A stretch of 64,000 bases of DNA, taken from assembly GCA_021399435.1 (NCBI GenBank), contig JAJTUP010000044.1, positions 310,001 to 374,000 of the forward strand, given 5' to 3'. The DNA is from Diaporthe sp. PMI_573. Its lineage: Eukaryota > Ascomycota > Sordariomycetes > Diaporthales > Diaporthaceae. The number at the start of each line of letters is the position of its first letter. Positions within the stretch are counted from its first letter, which is position 1. Position numbers and translations under genes: made by a program. The notes beneath the pieces are model-generated. The model saw nothing but the letters and a program-made list of their open reading frames with translations, had not been told where the DNA came from and did no database searches. Below, piece after piece: positions 20,420-29,800 of this stretch.

Positions 20420-21400
20420 ATGGCGCCACAACTGGATGCTGCACAACGTATTCTGATCGAAACTCTGCTAATAGAAGGGTTTGAGACCAAGCTAATAGCC
20501 TCGAAAGCCTCGTGCACCTCCCGCGCCGTCCAGAGAATCCGTCTAGAGACACAACAGTCCGAAATGCCGGCTCGCAAGAGAGTTCGCGTCGGCCGCCGCA
20601 GCCGTATTACACCACCGATACAGAAAGCCCTCTGCGACTTACTGACCGAGCAGCCGTACATGTATCGATGCGAGATGGTAGACTTCCTCTATCGTAAATT
20701 TGGCAAAAGGATATCAGAAAGGTCCATCGGTCGGACCTTGCGATCAATACGCTGGACAAGAAAAACGATCCATCGCATCGCGCAACAACGGGATGCCGAC
20801 CTTCGAGATCACTACCTGCATCAGATATCACAGTACGAGTCCTACCAGCTTATCTTCGTTGATGAGTCTGGTTGCGACGGAAGGGCTGGATACCGGCGTT
20901 GGGGGTGGTCGCCGAAAGGATCCTCCCCAATCCAAGTCACAAAGTTCAGTCGAGGAAAAAGATGGCATATTCTTCCAGCATATGCGCAAGATGGAATCAT
21001 GCTGAGGCGAGTATACCAAGGATCGACGGACAGTGATTTGTTTGAGGACTTCATAGCGCAGTTGCTGCATCATTGCGGCAGATACCCTGAGCCGAAATCA
21101 GTGATTGTCATGGACAACGCTTCCTGGCATCACTCGGAAAAACTCCAGCAGATGTGCCGAGATGCAGGAGTTGTAGTGGTGTTCTTGTCGCCGTATTCGC
21201 CTGACTTTAACCCTATTGAGGAGCACTTCGGAGTGCTTAAAAGATTTATTAAAAGGAAGTGGCACGAAAACGAGGATTTCATTGCAAGAGAGTTCCAAAT
21301 GTTTTTGGAGTGGTGTGTTGATGTGGTCGGTGATGACGCTGAGATTGCAGAGAGTCACTTTCGTCACGCGGGGATATTTATCACGCAGCCCCCTAAATAA
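20420..21400 (+). CDS. Tc1/mariner-superfamily transposase (DD34E)
   Basis: 326 residues from the first ATG (20420), a full-length uninterrupted frame. The N-terminal paired-like helix-turn-helix region (about 1-110) includes SRAVQRIR and SERSIGRTLRSI. The DDE_3 catalytic domain has D148 (IFVDESG), D232 (VIVMDNASWH) and E267 (FNPIEEHFG), with 34 residues between the last two, as in Tc1-type enzymes. The W-x-W-x-P-K-G-S motif (about 161-168) is also present. The protein looks competent. Terminal inverted repeats and TA duplications could not be identified; the right side is crowded by another element at 21505. Confidence 0.88.
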   Translation: MAPQLDAAQRILIETLLIEGFETKLIASKASCTSRAVQRIRLETQQSEMPARKRVRVGRRSRITPPIQKALCDLLTEQPYMYRCEMVDFLYRKFGKRISERSIGRTLRSIRWTRKTIHRIAQQRDADLRDHYLHQISQYESYQLIFVDESGCDGRAGYRRWGWSPKGSSPIQVTKFSRGKRWHILPAYAQDGIMLRRVYQGSTDSDLFEDFIAQLLHHCGRYPEPKSVIVMDNASWHHSEKLQQMCRDAGVVVVFLSPYSPDFNPIEEHFGVLKRFIKRKWHENEDFIAREFQMFLEWCVDVVGDDAEIAESHFRHAGIFITQPPK

Positions 21401-21504
21401 ATGCAAAAATGCAGATACTAAGAGAATAGAGCCCTGTGTATCGTACATGAAACTCACTGTCTTGGCTTAAGCCTTCTCTCCCTCTCGCTGAAACTTCTTG
21501 ATGT

Positions 21505-22675
21505 CAGTGATGTTATTGGATTGGATTGGAGCTGGATCCGAGCCTCGATCCAATCCAGTCCAGACGTGGGGACAGGCAGCCTCCAGGATATCCAGAACCG
21601 ATCCAGTTCATATTTTTACCCTTTTGGGACAATCAATGAGCCGCTGAATAAGCAGACTTGGAGTAGAACTGTTCTTGTCCTTGGGTTATGACACCACCTA
21701 ACTACGGAGCTCATGTTCTCTAGCAACTTGCGTCTCCAGTATGTTCTTCTCGCTTCCATCATCTTCGCCGCCTTCCTCTCCCTCACCCAGCCCATCCGCC
21801 CCAACTGTACTCCCTGCCTCACCCTCCATCAAACCGATGGCAGAGTCATCAAATGCCTTCTGCTCCGGGCGACCATACCAAGCTCGTAAGCACTCGCTGG
21901 CTTCAATGACGTCCATCCGGAGCCGTGAGCGATGATTTGGTGTTTCGATTCCAGGTGGTTTAAGGTAGTACAATTGCCCTTGCCGGAAATAGGAAGTCCC
22001 TGTTGGCGCTGCTGCTGTTCGCACAGATAACAGTACCAGAACGTCTTCGTCGGGTCCTGCTTGAGTTGTATGTCTTCACCATACTGCCAGACGACTGATG
22101 TCCTTTTCTTGGTGTGCTTTTGGGACTTTGCCACAACAGAGTAGCGTACATATTGCTTCCCATTCAGCTTGAATTCGTCGGGTTCGATCAGGGTTCCGTC
22201 GGGGTCGTTTGGGCGAGGACTAATATATGTTGGAGCAAGAATAACTCTGTCAGAATCAGGACGGCGACCGCTGGCAGCACCGAAATAGCTGGAGATAGTG
22301 GCCATGGTGTAGCTGGTGAGTGGACTGTTCAGACACGTCTGCCACAGTAGAAGGACTGCTGAAGTCGCGAGCGACGCGTTTGCCTCCATGCTTTTAATAG
22401 CGTAGCAATCTGCACGCGTTGGATGTTAACCCAATAGCGGAACGATAGTTCGCGCGTCGTGTCGTGGTCTGCGACGGCAGCTGCGACGGGAGACTCCTCA
22501 TGACCACTCAATTAGGCTTAGCTCTTGCCTTATCAGGTTAGACCATTGGAGCTCCAGGAGCTGGTTGCCAATCAATCCAATCCAGTCCAAATCTTCGAGA
22601 AACCCAAATCCAGTCCAGCCATTTTCCGACAAATCCAGTCCAATCCAAATTGCCTCCAATCCAATAACATCACTG
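21505..22675. mobile_element. hAT derivative retaining only a BED-finger ORF
   Basis: Perfect 21-bp inverted ends start CAGTGATGTTATTGGATTGG at 21505 and have their complement ending at 22675. Both ends continue into TCCAAT/CCAGTCCAAT sub-terminal repeats. The interior is 1.17 kb and codes on the minus strand for a BED-type zinc finger protein. A flanking duplication is imperfect: TTCTTGAT (21495-21502) versus TTCTTGAG (22676-22683), with two extra bases at the left end, so I do not claim a clean target duplication. It is an internally deleted hAT element. Confidence 0.8.
21829..22389 (-). CDS. BED zinc-finger protein encoded by the hAT derivative
   Basis: 186 residues from an ATG at 22389; an alternative start lies downstream at MATISSYFG. 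The core is a BED finger: SVVWQYGEDI, then FWYCYLCEQQQRQQG and a LNHLESKH ending, giving C-x2-C and H-x4-H ligands (his pair in NHLESKH). Downstream sequence does not resemble a transposase core or dimerisation domain. BED fingers bind the ends of their own element, so a finger-only product could occupy transposon ends without cutting; that is inference. Expression is unknown. Confidence 0.6.
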   Translation of the reverse strand: MEANASLATSAVLLLWQTCLNSPLTSYTMATISSYFGAASGRRPDSDRVILAPTYISPRPNDPDGTLIEPDEFKLNGKQYVRYSVVAKSQKHTKKRTSVVWQYGEDIQLKQDPTKTFWYCYLCEQQQRQQGLPISGKGNCTTLNHLESKHQIIAHGSGWTSLKPASAYELGMVARSRRHLMTLPSV

Positions 22676-22959
22676 TTCTTGAGACGACGTCGTCCGGAAT
22701 GTTTCCCCTTGATGGACCGGCGGCTTTTGAAGAGGCCGATAAGCTTTCATTCCTAGCCGACGCTCTCCAGACGAGTCGGACTCGAGGTACCGATGAGGCT
22801 GAGCCCTGCGCCATGCACGTCCAAGGAACCGGAGGGCATCCGTTCATCCTGGTGGAACGAGGTGCGGACTTTGCGGACAGCCTGCACGAGGACTTCTTCC
22901 CGCGCACCTTCCCGAAGCTTTTCCCCTGGGGGAGGCACATTACGTTGGTATTTCTTTAG
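22676..22959 (+). pseudogene. Helitron-like replication protein fragment
   Basis: Immediately after the hAT right end the plus frame reads SSGMFPLDGPAAFEEADKLS, then GTGGHPFILVERGADFADSL and HEDFFPRTFPKLFPWGR. This resembles the segment of fungal Helitron proteins that precedes the Helitron_like_N (Rep) domain (FPLDGP ... DFFPKTFPxLFPFG). It stops shortly after. Rep tyrosines and the helicase domain are absent. The call rests on recalled family wording rather than a search. Confidence 0.5.
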
Positions 22960-23634
22960 GACGTTTTAGAAATACTATCGCATATCTGATTTGAGTTCCT
23001 GAAAGGAGGCTTTGATAGCCTTTACTGCGCTATGTTTAGTTGCTGTCGCATCTTGTTATTAGTTTAGACAGCCGTGTTAGTGAGTTATCTCGTCAAACGA
23101 CATTCCAAACCACTACACAGATAGTATTGCTCAAAGGGGGACCATTGAGAAACAACAGCAGTGGCGAGAGGATAGCCAATTCGGGGCATGACGAATTCTT
23201 AGTCCAGGGTTATTTAGCTAGAGCCAGGGATGGACTTGGCTTCACCCTTTGCTTCCAATGGCGCGAGGTCTACTATTTGATGTGCATCTGAGGCCGCTGC
23301 AGCAGGACTTCTATACCCCTCATACGCTGTGTACATGATGATCTGTAAAACACAAGCAGACAGGGATTTTTAGAATTTGACGCAAAGCTCTTTCAAGGCC
23401 ATGAATGGAAAGCCAGATCTAACAGAAATTCAATTCGAGTATTTTTCAAAGTGATACCTTTCTCGCACTGCCAAGCTTGCACGCCGCTAATGGGACTAAC
23501 TTTAGGATAATGAGAATCCAGTTGTCCCCTTTCCCGCTTGAACCAGAAACGTGACCCATACACAGGGAAAAGTTCTCGAAAAATAAACGAGAGAGTTGCA
23601 ACAAGCGTAGCATAAATTAAACGCGATGGAGCCA
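22960..23634. other. Intergenic
   Basis: I see no supported gene. It contains the 3' flank of the Zn2Cys6 gene; no repeat was recognised. Confidence 0.4.
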
Positions 23635-25349
23635 CTACCCCCACAGAATGGTAAAATTATCGCGATCCTCAGCTCTCGGTCCAACGAAGCCTTGCTCTTG
23701 CAAGTCGCAACCCAGAAGCGAGCTCTGCGCAACTGGAGCACAGCAGGTCGGAACAGCCTCCCAAGCCAGTTGCAAATCCGCAATATGGACCTCCGCAAAA
23801 ACAAATCCTCGGCCTCGAATCGTTTTTAACAACGAGATAACTCGGTGCCTGTTCCCGAGATCTCGCACCTCAATCCCAATGAGCATGAGATGCTCGATAT
23901 AAATCACGGCCTCGAGACCGGAATGCTGCAATCTGTTCTCGACATGATTCAGAGCAGAGTGTGCGTAGGCTTGAATCCTTGATTCTTGCAGATCCTCCCT
24001 AGAAAGGGGGGCATTTTGCCAGAGGAAGTCGGCAAATAATCGAATCGTGCCGATCTTCAAGCACAGAGAATGTGCAAGGAACATATCGTAGGATGTGTCG
24101 TGAGCAAATTTCAATCCCCTCACAAGGTCCTCAAACCGTTGAATAGACCGCAACAGGTCTGATGCTTGCTGTATGATGCTCTGTCCGGTTCGGAGATGCT
24201 TGGCATAGGTTGAAGCCTCGGGCTGGGTCGAGCAGGTGTAGTCCATCGAGACACGGTAGAATTCTGGCATGAGAGTAAACTTGCTCTCTTCACTAAGCCA
24301 CGCATGAGACCTAAGAATTGAATCAGTAAGCCGAGAATATATAATTTCAGAAAGGAATATGGGTAGACATACCGAACGTTGATGTCAGCTAGCAACGCAA
24401 CAAAGGTACATATGCGCTCGAAGAGCGACGTGTCTTGTTCCCTACTGAGTAGAACCCCGCGTGTCTCAACGTTATTGGACCATTTTGCATCTGTCAAGGC
24501 TGTGCTTTGCTTGCGCATCAGATTTCCCAATCCCTGGAGGATACGAAAGAGCAAGAAAGTGGACTTGTCGAATTCTGTCAGGAATCCACGAGGGCCACGA
24601 GGCTGCACAATGCGAAAGGTGATCTGGTCCAATATTTGCAAGCATATATTGCAGCTCCGAGTGCTCATCAACTTGCTCCAGTTAGTTAAGGATTAGAATT
24701 GTCTTGGCGCCCTAGGGAAATACCTGTAAGAGACAGAAAAGAAGAGCGAGCAGCAGTAGGGAAGGGTCCATATGCGAATCAGACTTTTGCAGGCGTGTTT
24801 GAATAGTGGCATAGAGCTCGCGTTGCTCCATCTCCATAAGCACGCTTCTCTCTCGACTCTCAGCTTGCTGTTGGCAATTGGTAGCATACGCGTTGCCTAT
24901 ATAACCGAGGGCTGCTCGAATACTCTCGTCTTGTTGGAAACATTGAAGAAGCATGCCTGTTGAGAATAGATCCGTTATAGGTGAAGGACAAACCCCTACG
25001 AATTCGTAGACGGGTTCTAGGCACTGAAGGCAGGCTATCGTGGACCAGATCTGGGCCTCAGCTGGACTGACCAAGGCGATTGGCATATCTGGCGAATTTA
25101 TCACAAATTCTATGGCACCCTGCGGGGCTTGATCTCGGCACCCAACCAAGCGCGCTCTGCAGGCATGGCATGGTCGGCCCCCTTCACACTGTTTAGACCG
25201 GGTTAGTAAGCCCGGTATAGGAGCCTAAACGATGTTGCGTCACAACTTGCCTTGGTTCGACTTATGCGGCACTGCTCGCACCGACGTAGCGTGCGGCGCT
25301 TATCTAAGGGGCCGATGTTCGTGACTCTACGGCGTGTAGACGGATCCAT
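23635..25349 (-). CDS. Zn2Cys6 transcription factor (four exons)
   Basis: Exons 25349-25251, 25188-24724, 24671-24373 and 24310-23635 join in phase to 512 residues. The junction of exons 1 and 2 builds a perfect binuclear cluster, C-x2-C-x6-C-x5-C-x2-C-x6-C (CEQC RISRTK C EGGRP C HA C RARLVG C), residues about 24-50. Such clusters bind CGG triplets. The remainder is helical, with a middle-homology-like region but no confident named domain. Intron 1 (25189-25250) begins GC rather than GT, with a perfect TTACTAAC branch site. Intron 2 (24672-24723) uses an AAG acceptor forced by frame. Intron 3 (24311-24372) is standard. It is divergent from the dehydrogenase at 26172, 0.8 kb away, so regulation of that gene is a reasonable inference. 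Confidence 0.8.
25189..25250 (-). other. GC-AG intron inside the zinc cluster
   Basis: The donor is AAG|GCAAGT, the branch site ACTAAC and the acceptor AACAG, length 62. Without removal the frame lacks the third to sixth cysteines. The intron sits exactly before the third cysteine, the same place as the intron in the Zn2Cys6 pseudogene at 53064-53176. Confidence 0.8.
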
Positions 25350-25779
25350 GACGGTGATTCTGTGGAAAGGGATGCTCCGGAGCTGGAATACCGAAACGAG
25401 ACAGAGTATGCGGGGCTTGTGATTCTGATCGGACAAGATGATTCCAGGAAGCAAAAGCTTTTATGGAACATCAGGGGACCTAGCCCCTTTCTAGGAGTCA
25501 TCGCGCGACCCTGGTCCCGGGCTTAGCCGAAACTGCGCCACCACATACTGTACAATGGGACCCCTGAAAGCTTGTTAACGCGCGACTTGACCCGCAGTCT
25601 GTATCGTACTGACAGAGGAAGCGCCACGGAAGCGTAGGCACTATTTAGAAAGAGGACAGGGTCGGCGAGAGAGTTTTCGGTGAACCCCACTCTCAACCCT
25701 TGTCGCCGGTCAGAACGATGCCCTCTCGATGGAGGAAGGACTGGTAGTAAAGCTAAGGCGTTCTGCGCTTGTGGCTAAC

Positions 25780-25823
25780 AGACCGACCGACCCAGACCGG
25801 CCCCTTCGGTCTCTCGGTCTGGG
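25780..25823. promoter_or_regulatory. Candidate Zn2Cys6 operator between divergent genes
   Basis: AGACCG occurs at 25780-25785 and 25794-25799 and faces CGGTCT at 25807-25812 and 25815-25820. The outermost arms form CCCAGACCG ... CGGTCTGGG (25791-25799 and 25815-25823). Paired CCG/CGG triplets are the usual targets of Zn2Cys6 proteins. The position, between the regulator and the dehydrogenase, makes an operator plausible but unproven. Confidence 0.45.
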
Positions 25824-26171
25824 TTTGTCAAGGCTCCGTGGCTCTCAAAACGACGCTAAAATCGTGCATTACCTTGCAGAGAGATTGGGTTGCGGGTGTC
25901 AACAGGATTTGTGGGCGAATCAAACCGGTCTATTCTTCTACCTGGTGGAGCTAGGTACGTCATAATATGTTACTATTATCATCGTGCAATTCGTGACATC
26001 CGACTCCGCTTTTCCACGCATTTTGGCATATAAGTATGACTGCCTTGCTGAGAAAACTTCAGACGTCTTGAAGAACAATCTGGTTCTGTTTTTCTTAGAT
26101 CACCGGTTGTACCCTTTCGGATTATTTACGACAAAGAAGCAACCATTATATCCAGGAATGATCTCTGAATT

Positions 26172-26987
26172 ATGAATTCTCCTAACATCATCGTTGTTCT
26201 TGGCTGTGGCGGCATGGGCCTTCCAGTCGCCCGTCGCTTGGGTGTTGGCCGACGGCTTTTCATTGCCGACTTCTCAGATGCCAACCTCGCGGTCGCTCAA
26301 AGCACTCTGGAGGGTGAGGGCTATACCATCAATTCTGTACAGGTAGACGTGTCTGATTTCACGTCTGTCAGCGAATTCGCCCAGAAAGCTGCAGCGGCCG
26401 GCTCGATTGAGGCGATTGTACATACCGCTGGGCTATCCCCGTCTGCGGGCTCGGCCCGCCGCGTTTACGAAGTCGACCTTCTTGGCACTGCCAATGTCAT
26501 TGATGCCTTTTTACCCGTTGCGCAGTTCGGGACCAGCCTAGTCTGTATCTCGAGTATGGCGGGTCATTTGTGTCCGCCTTTGAAGCCCGATTTGGAACGC
26601 CATCTGGCAACGGCCTCGAGGGACCAGTTGTTAAACCATCCTGGCCTCGACATCAACGACTCCGATCTACATGGCCCGTCACAAGCCTATGGGCTGTCCA
26701 AGCGTGGCAACTTGCTGCGCATACAAGCGGCTGCAAGCGCTTGGGGTCTCAAGGGCGCGAGGGTGAATTCTGTCAGCCCAGGTGTCATATCCACAGAATC
26801 GGGTCGCCAGGAGATCGCTGGCGCCGCTGGAAAGTTTGTCACATCTTCTCCTGTTGGCAGGGTTGGAACACCACAGGACATTGTCAATGCTGTTGCATTC
26901 TTACTCGGCCCAGAGTCATGTTTCATTACCGGCAATGACATACTAGTGGATGGCGGAGTTGTCTCTTCCCTGCGGTGGAAGAGTTAA
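26172..26987 (+). CDS. Short-chain dehydrogenase/reductase (SDR)
   Basis: A single exon of 271 residues covering a whole classical-length SDR. The Rossmann glycine motif is GCGGMG (11-16). D33 at the end of strand 2 (IADFS) favours NAD over NADP. D59 (VDV), HTAG at 84-87 (NNAG position), S127/S128 (ISSMAG), Y173-x3-K177 (YGLSK) and PG at 203-204 complete the catalytic set. The ending GNDILVDGGVVSS is the usual SDR C-terminus. The substrate cannot be told from sequence. Divergent placement from a Zn2Cys6 regulator suggests a small inducible unit. No membrane or signal segment is present. Confidence 0.9.
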   Translation: MNSPNIIVVLGCGGMGLPVARRLGVGRRLFIADFSDANLAVAQSTLEGEGYTINSVQVDVSDFTSVSEFAQKAAAAGSIEAIVHTAGLSPSAGSARRVYEVDLLGTANVIDAFLPVAQFGTSLVCISSMAGHLCPPLKPDLERHLATASRDQLLNHPGLDINDSDLHGPSQAYGLSKRGNLLRIQAAASAWGLKGARVNSVSPGVISTESGRQEIAGAAGKFVTSSPVGRVGTPQDIVNAVAFLLGPESCFITGNDILVDGGVVSSLRWKS

Positions 26988-27657
26988 GATGAGGAAGAAT
27001 AGCGAGGGACGTAGCAGGAGCTATAGAAAAAAGAGAAATTGATTCAAGGACCATTTATTTGCATGTATTAATAGAAAAATACGCCAATTTAGGTGTTGGG
27101 TTAGGAAGATTAGGGATCAAGAAACAGAGCTTAAGGCCTACAAGTCGCTCAACGTGGCCAAGCGCAACGCGTGTATTACGAATGCGTACCATGGAGGTAT
27201 TCAACTGCCCCTAAATATAAGAACCCTGCGAGTGATTGGTTTTGACAGCAATTGATTATGCTAGTAATCCAAAATACGCGATTTAGCACACTACAGAGCA
27301 TCTAGTAGGCAATTGCGACAGGTTTTCAGCACCACAACATAAATTTCCAGTCTTTTGTAGATTTATTGAATATATATTTGTATCGCTAATATGTCAACGC
27401 ATTTATTTCGGCCATTACGTCCATGTTGCTATTGCAGGTCGTGGTCAAAGTAGAATCCTCGACGGCCATCATTAATCTGGCTCAGAGCTTGATACAGTAC
27501 AGTTAGCCCCTAACGCCCGACCCCGCCTAACTGCCAATGAATCGGGTCACCAATGGCCTCAACATCGCGATCACACAACATCAATCATCGGAATAATGGC
27601 CAGATAAAGTTGAAATTTGAATAAAATGTTCTCATACTTTAATTTCTTAATTTCAAT
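26988..27657. other. AT-rich intergenic stretch
   Basis: No gene is supported. It is the SDR 3' flank followed by AT-rich sequence with no recognised repeat. Confidence 0.45.
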
Positions 27658-27915
27658 ATTTTTGACAAGCCTCTGGCCGAGTCCCCACAGCTGTTTCCGC
27701 GTTTTCAACACATCATGGACTACCTTCTTAAAAGCGAACTCGACATAAATGCACCAAATATTTGGGGGGACACTCCAATATGCTATGCTCTCTCTTCACC
27801 TTTCAATATTTGGAGGACGATGGTTCCATATCTTATTCAGCGTGGTGCCCGGATACAACAACCTAAGCATACACGAGCCGCTCTGCTTAATCTCGAATTT
27901 AACGCAGCTATCTAA
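27658..27915 (+). pseudogene. Ankyrin-repeat relic
   Basis: The frame reads FQHIMDYLLKSELDINAPNI, then WGDTPICYAL and TMVPYLIQRGARIQQPKH. This is one and a half ankyrin repeats (xxLLxxxxDINxxxxxGxTPLxxA pattern). No start or further repeats are found, and a pogo-type fragment begins about 100 bp downstream. It is probably a remnant of an ankyrin gene broken by that insertion. Confidence 0.4.
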
Positions 27916-28012
27916 CGTGCCCGGCCCAGCTTCCGACCACCCCGATTCCGATAACATTACGAGAAAATTGTTTCTGACCACCAAACTTCGCACAGGCGTC
28001 AATCTAGTCATC

Positions 28013-28440
28013 ATGAAGCCATATTTTGAACTTGAAGTTCATGACGCCCTTGTAGCGTGCAGGGATGGGATGCCGCTGCGGGAAGCCTCCAGGACGTGGC
28101 ACATCCCCCGGAGCACACTTCGGGACCGCCTCCACGGCGCATAAAGCCAGCGCGTTTCTCACGAGCCTCAGAGGCCTCTTTCTGATGATCAGGAGGACCA
28201 ATTGGCCCTATTCCTCATCAACCAGAGCAGCTTGGGGCATGCGTTGACCCGCTGGGAAACAAGGGCCCTGGCGGCCCGGATGGCCTCCGGCGGCGGCGAG
28301 CCCGCTCCACTCGGAAGGAAGTGGCTGAGGGCCTTCCTCCTCCGTCACCCTATCCTCCGAAGCCGTAAGTACCAGCGCGTTGAGGCAAAACGGCTGAGGG
28401 CAGCGACAAGAAAGAATGTTGGGTCGTGGTTTAACAGCCT
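28013..28440 (+). pseudogene. pogo-type transposase N-terminal fragment with a stop
   Basis: The frame starts at ATG 28013 with a psq-type helix-turn-helix (REASRTWHIPRSTLRDRLHG). A TAA at 28142-28144 interrupts it, and it then continues in the same frame through INQSSLGHALTRWETRALAA and GRKWLRAFLLRHP to GSWF. The TAA stands where glutamine or lysine is expected; a CAA-to-TAA change fits repeat-induced point mutation. The DDE domain is missing. It is homologous to 11688-11945 and ends at the same motif. Confidence 0.65.
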
Positions 28441-28441
28441 G

Positions 28442-29137
28442 TCAACCCAAATGATCTTTCGATCTCTGCCCACATGTCGCGAATAACCTCGGCACGTCTG
28501 CCCAAGGGTGATCCGCTCCGGTTGGGACATAATGACGAGAGATATCGTGCAGTTCGATGAAACCGCCGGGCTTGAGCGAGCGCCAGGCCCGATAAAGAAA
28601 CCCCGGCCAATTCTTCACCCGGCCATCTAGTCGAGCTCCCCTGATGAAGTCAAACGGAGTGTTGGTGAATTCAATGGCTTCATTTGCAAAGTCGTGGCGC
28701 GAGAAATAGCAGTTCGGGGCGTGGCGGGGCGGAGGTGGGAGCGAAGCTGGTTCGGTACCCATCACCAGCGCATTTGGATGCGTCAGGGCATGTCGCCTAA
28801 GAAACTAAGCAACCTTCAGGCTTTATTTGTAAAGTCAGTGAACCTACTGCGACCAAAGACCCATACCACAGCCGACTTCGAGAACGCGGTGTCGACGAAA
28901 GCTCGGAAGAGGGGCTTCATGTAGGTTACGCTTGAAGATGTGCTCATACTGCTGATATCTTGGAAAGGTCAACCTTTTCTCTTGCCGACGTTGGCGGTCT
29001 GTTAAACATACTGCAGGATCATTGTGTACTGTGAGGCTGTATCCGTTGGGGGCCTTATCACAGTTAGCCTCACCAAAGTTGGCGTGTGGTCTCCATACAA
29101 ACTGACCAGGCACAGGATGCAGTGTATACCCGCCCAT
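28442..29137 (-). pseudogene. SAM-dependent methyltransferase, truncated
   Basis: Two exons, 29137-28848 and 28796-28442, join in phase across a 51-nt intron (28797-28847, GTAGGT...TTAG) to 214 residues. SAM-binding motif I is HRVLEVGCGMGLWSQ. Later blocks are NCYFSRHDF, FDFIRGARLDGRVKNWPGFL and SLKPGGFIELHD, matching fungal class I methyltransferases of the LaeA-like/UMTA kind. It is shorter than the family. At the 5' side the natural frame (YWYPLQ...) is shifted by one base at about 29140, and at the 3' side it ends against the pogo-type fragment. It is probably broken by both a frameshift and truncation. Confidence 0.55.
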
Positions 29138-29369
29138 TCACGGAAACCTGAAGTGGGTACCAATATCTGTCTTCAAAGGGATTGGTGAGGCTCCTAGCAT
29201 CAGCTTCAAGGTCCGTGAAGTCCGTTAGCGGTCCATCGGCCTCCACTGCGAACATCCTGGCAGCCTTGTTCATCGCAACTAGGCAGGACGTCAAAATCTC
29301 ACTCTCGATCTTCTGTCCGCTCTGCGAAACATTCGTGCTGTTCGTCTCCTACCCCTCGAAGACAGGTCG

Positions 29370-29800
29370 TGGCACCCTCCGAAGCGACCTCCTTTGGCTT
29401 GAGCTTTCACTTGACTCCGATTTCGACCTCGACCGGGTCAACCCGCTCCTTAAATCAGCCATAATCCAGACGATGCACACATCTGGAATCAAGCCTATCG
29501 CGCCGTCACCGAGTCCACCCCAACCCCCCCCCCCCCCGGACCGAAAGCATCTTCCCTTCAACAAACCCTTTGGCTACACAAAACGAGCAGCTTCGAAAAC
29601 TCTTTAGAATGCCGTCAAGATGTGGACAGGGTCCTTAAATTGGAACTTGGTTCTCTTTATGTCCGGCTTCGTTACTTCCTCAAAATATATTTTGGACGGG
29701 TGGCAGGTCTGGAGAAAGCATCTGAAGCCGTCTTCAAAAAGTACACGGAGGGCACTCATTGCCCAACGGCACCTTTCTACCAGCTCAATCCGAAATCAAC
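29370..29800 (+). pseudogene. Relic of an uncharacterised fungal protein, with frameshift
   Basis: A plus-strand frame reads SDFDLDRVNPLLKSAI. After a one-step frame change at about 29460 it continues NPDDAHIWNQAYRAVTESTP, across a run of 14 C (29524-29537), then KLELGSLYVRLRYFLKIYFG and GRVAGLEKASEAVFKKY. The wording resembles a repeated family of uncharacterised fungal proteins, but I cannot name a domain. The poly-C run is a likely slippage site. It is overlapped at its end by the truncated hAT on the other strand. Confidence 0.35.
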
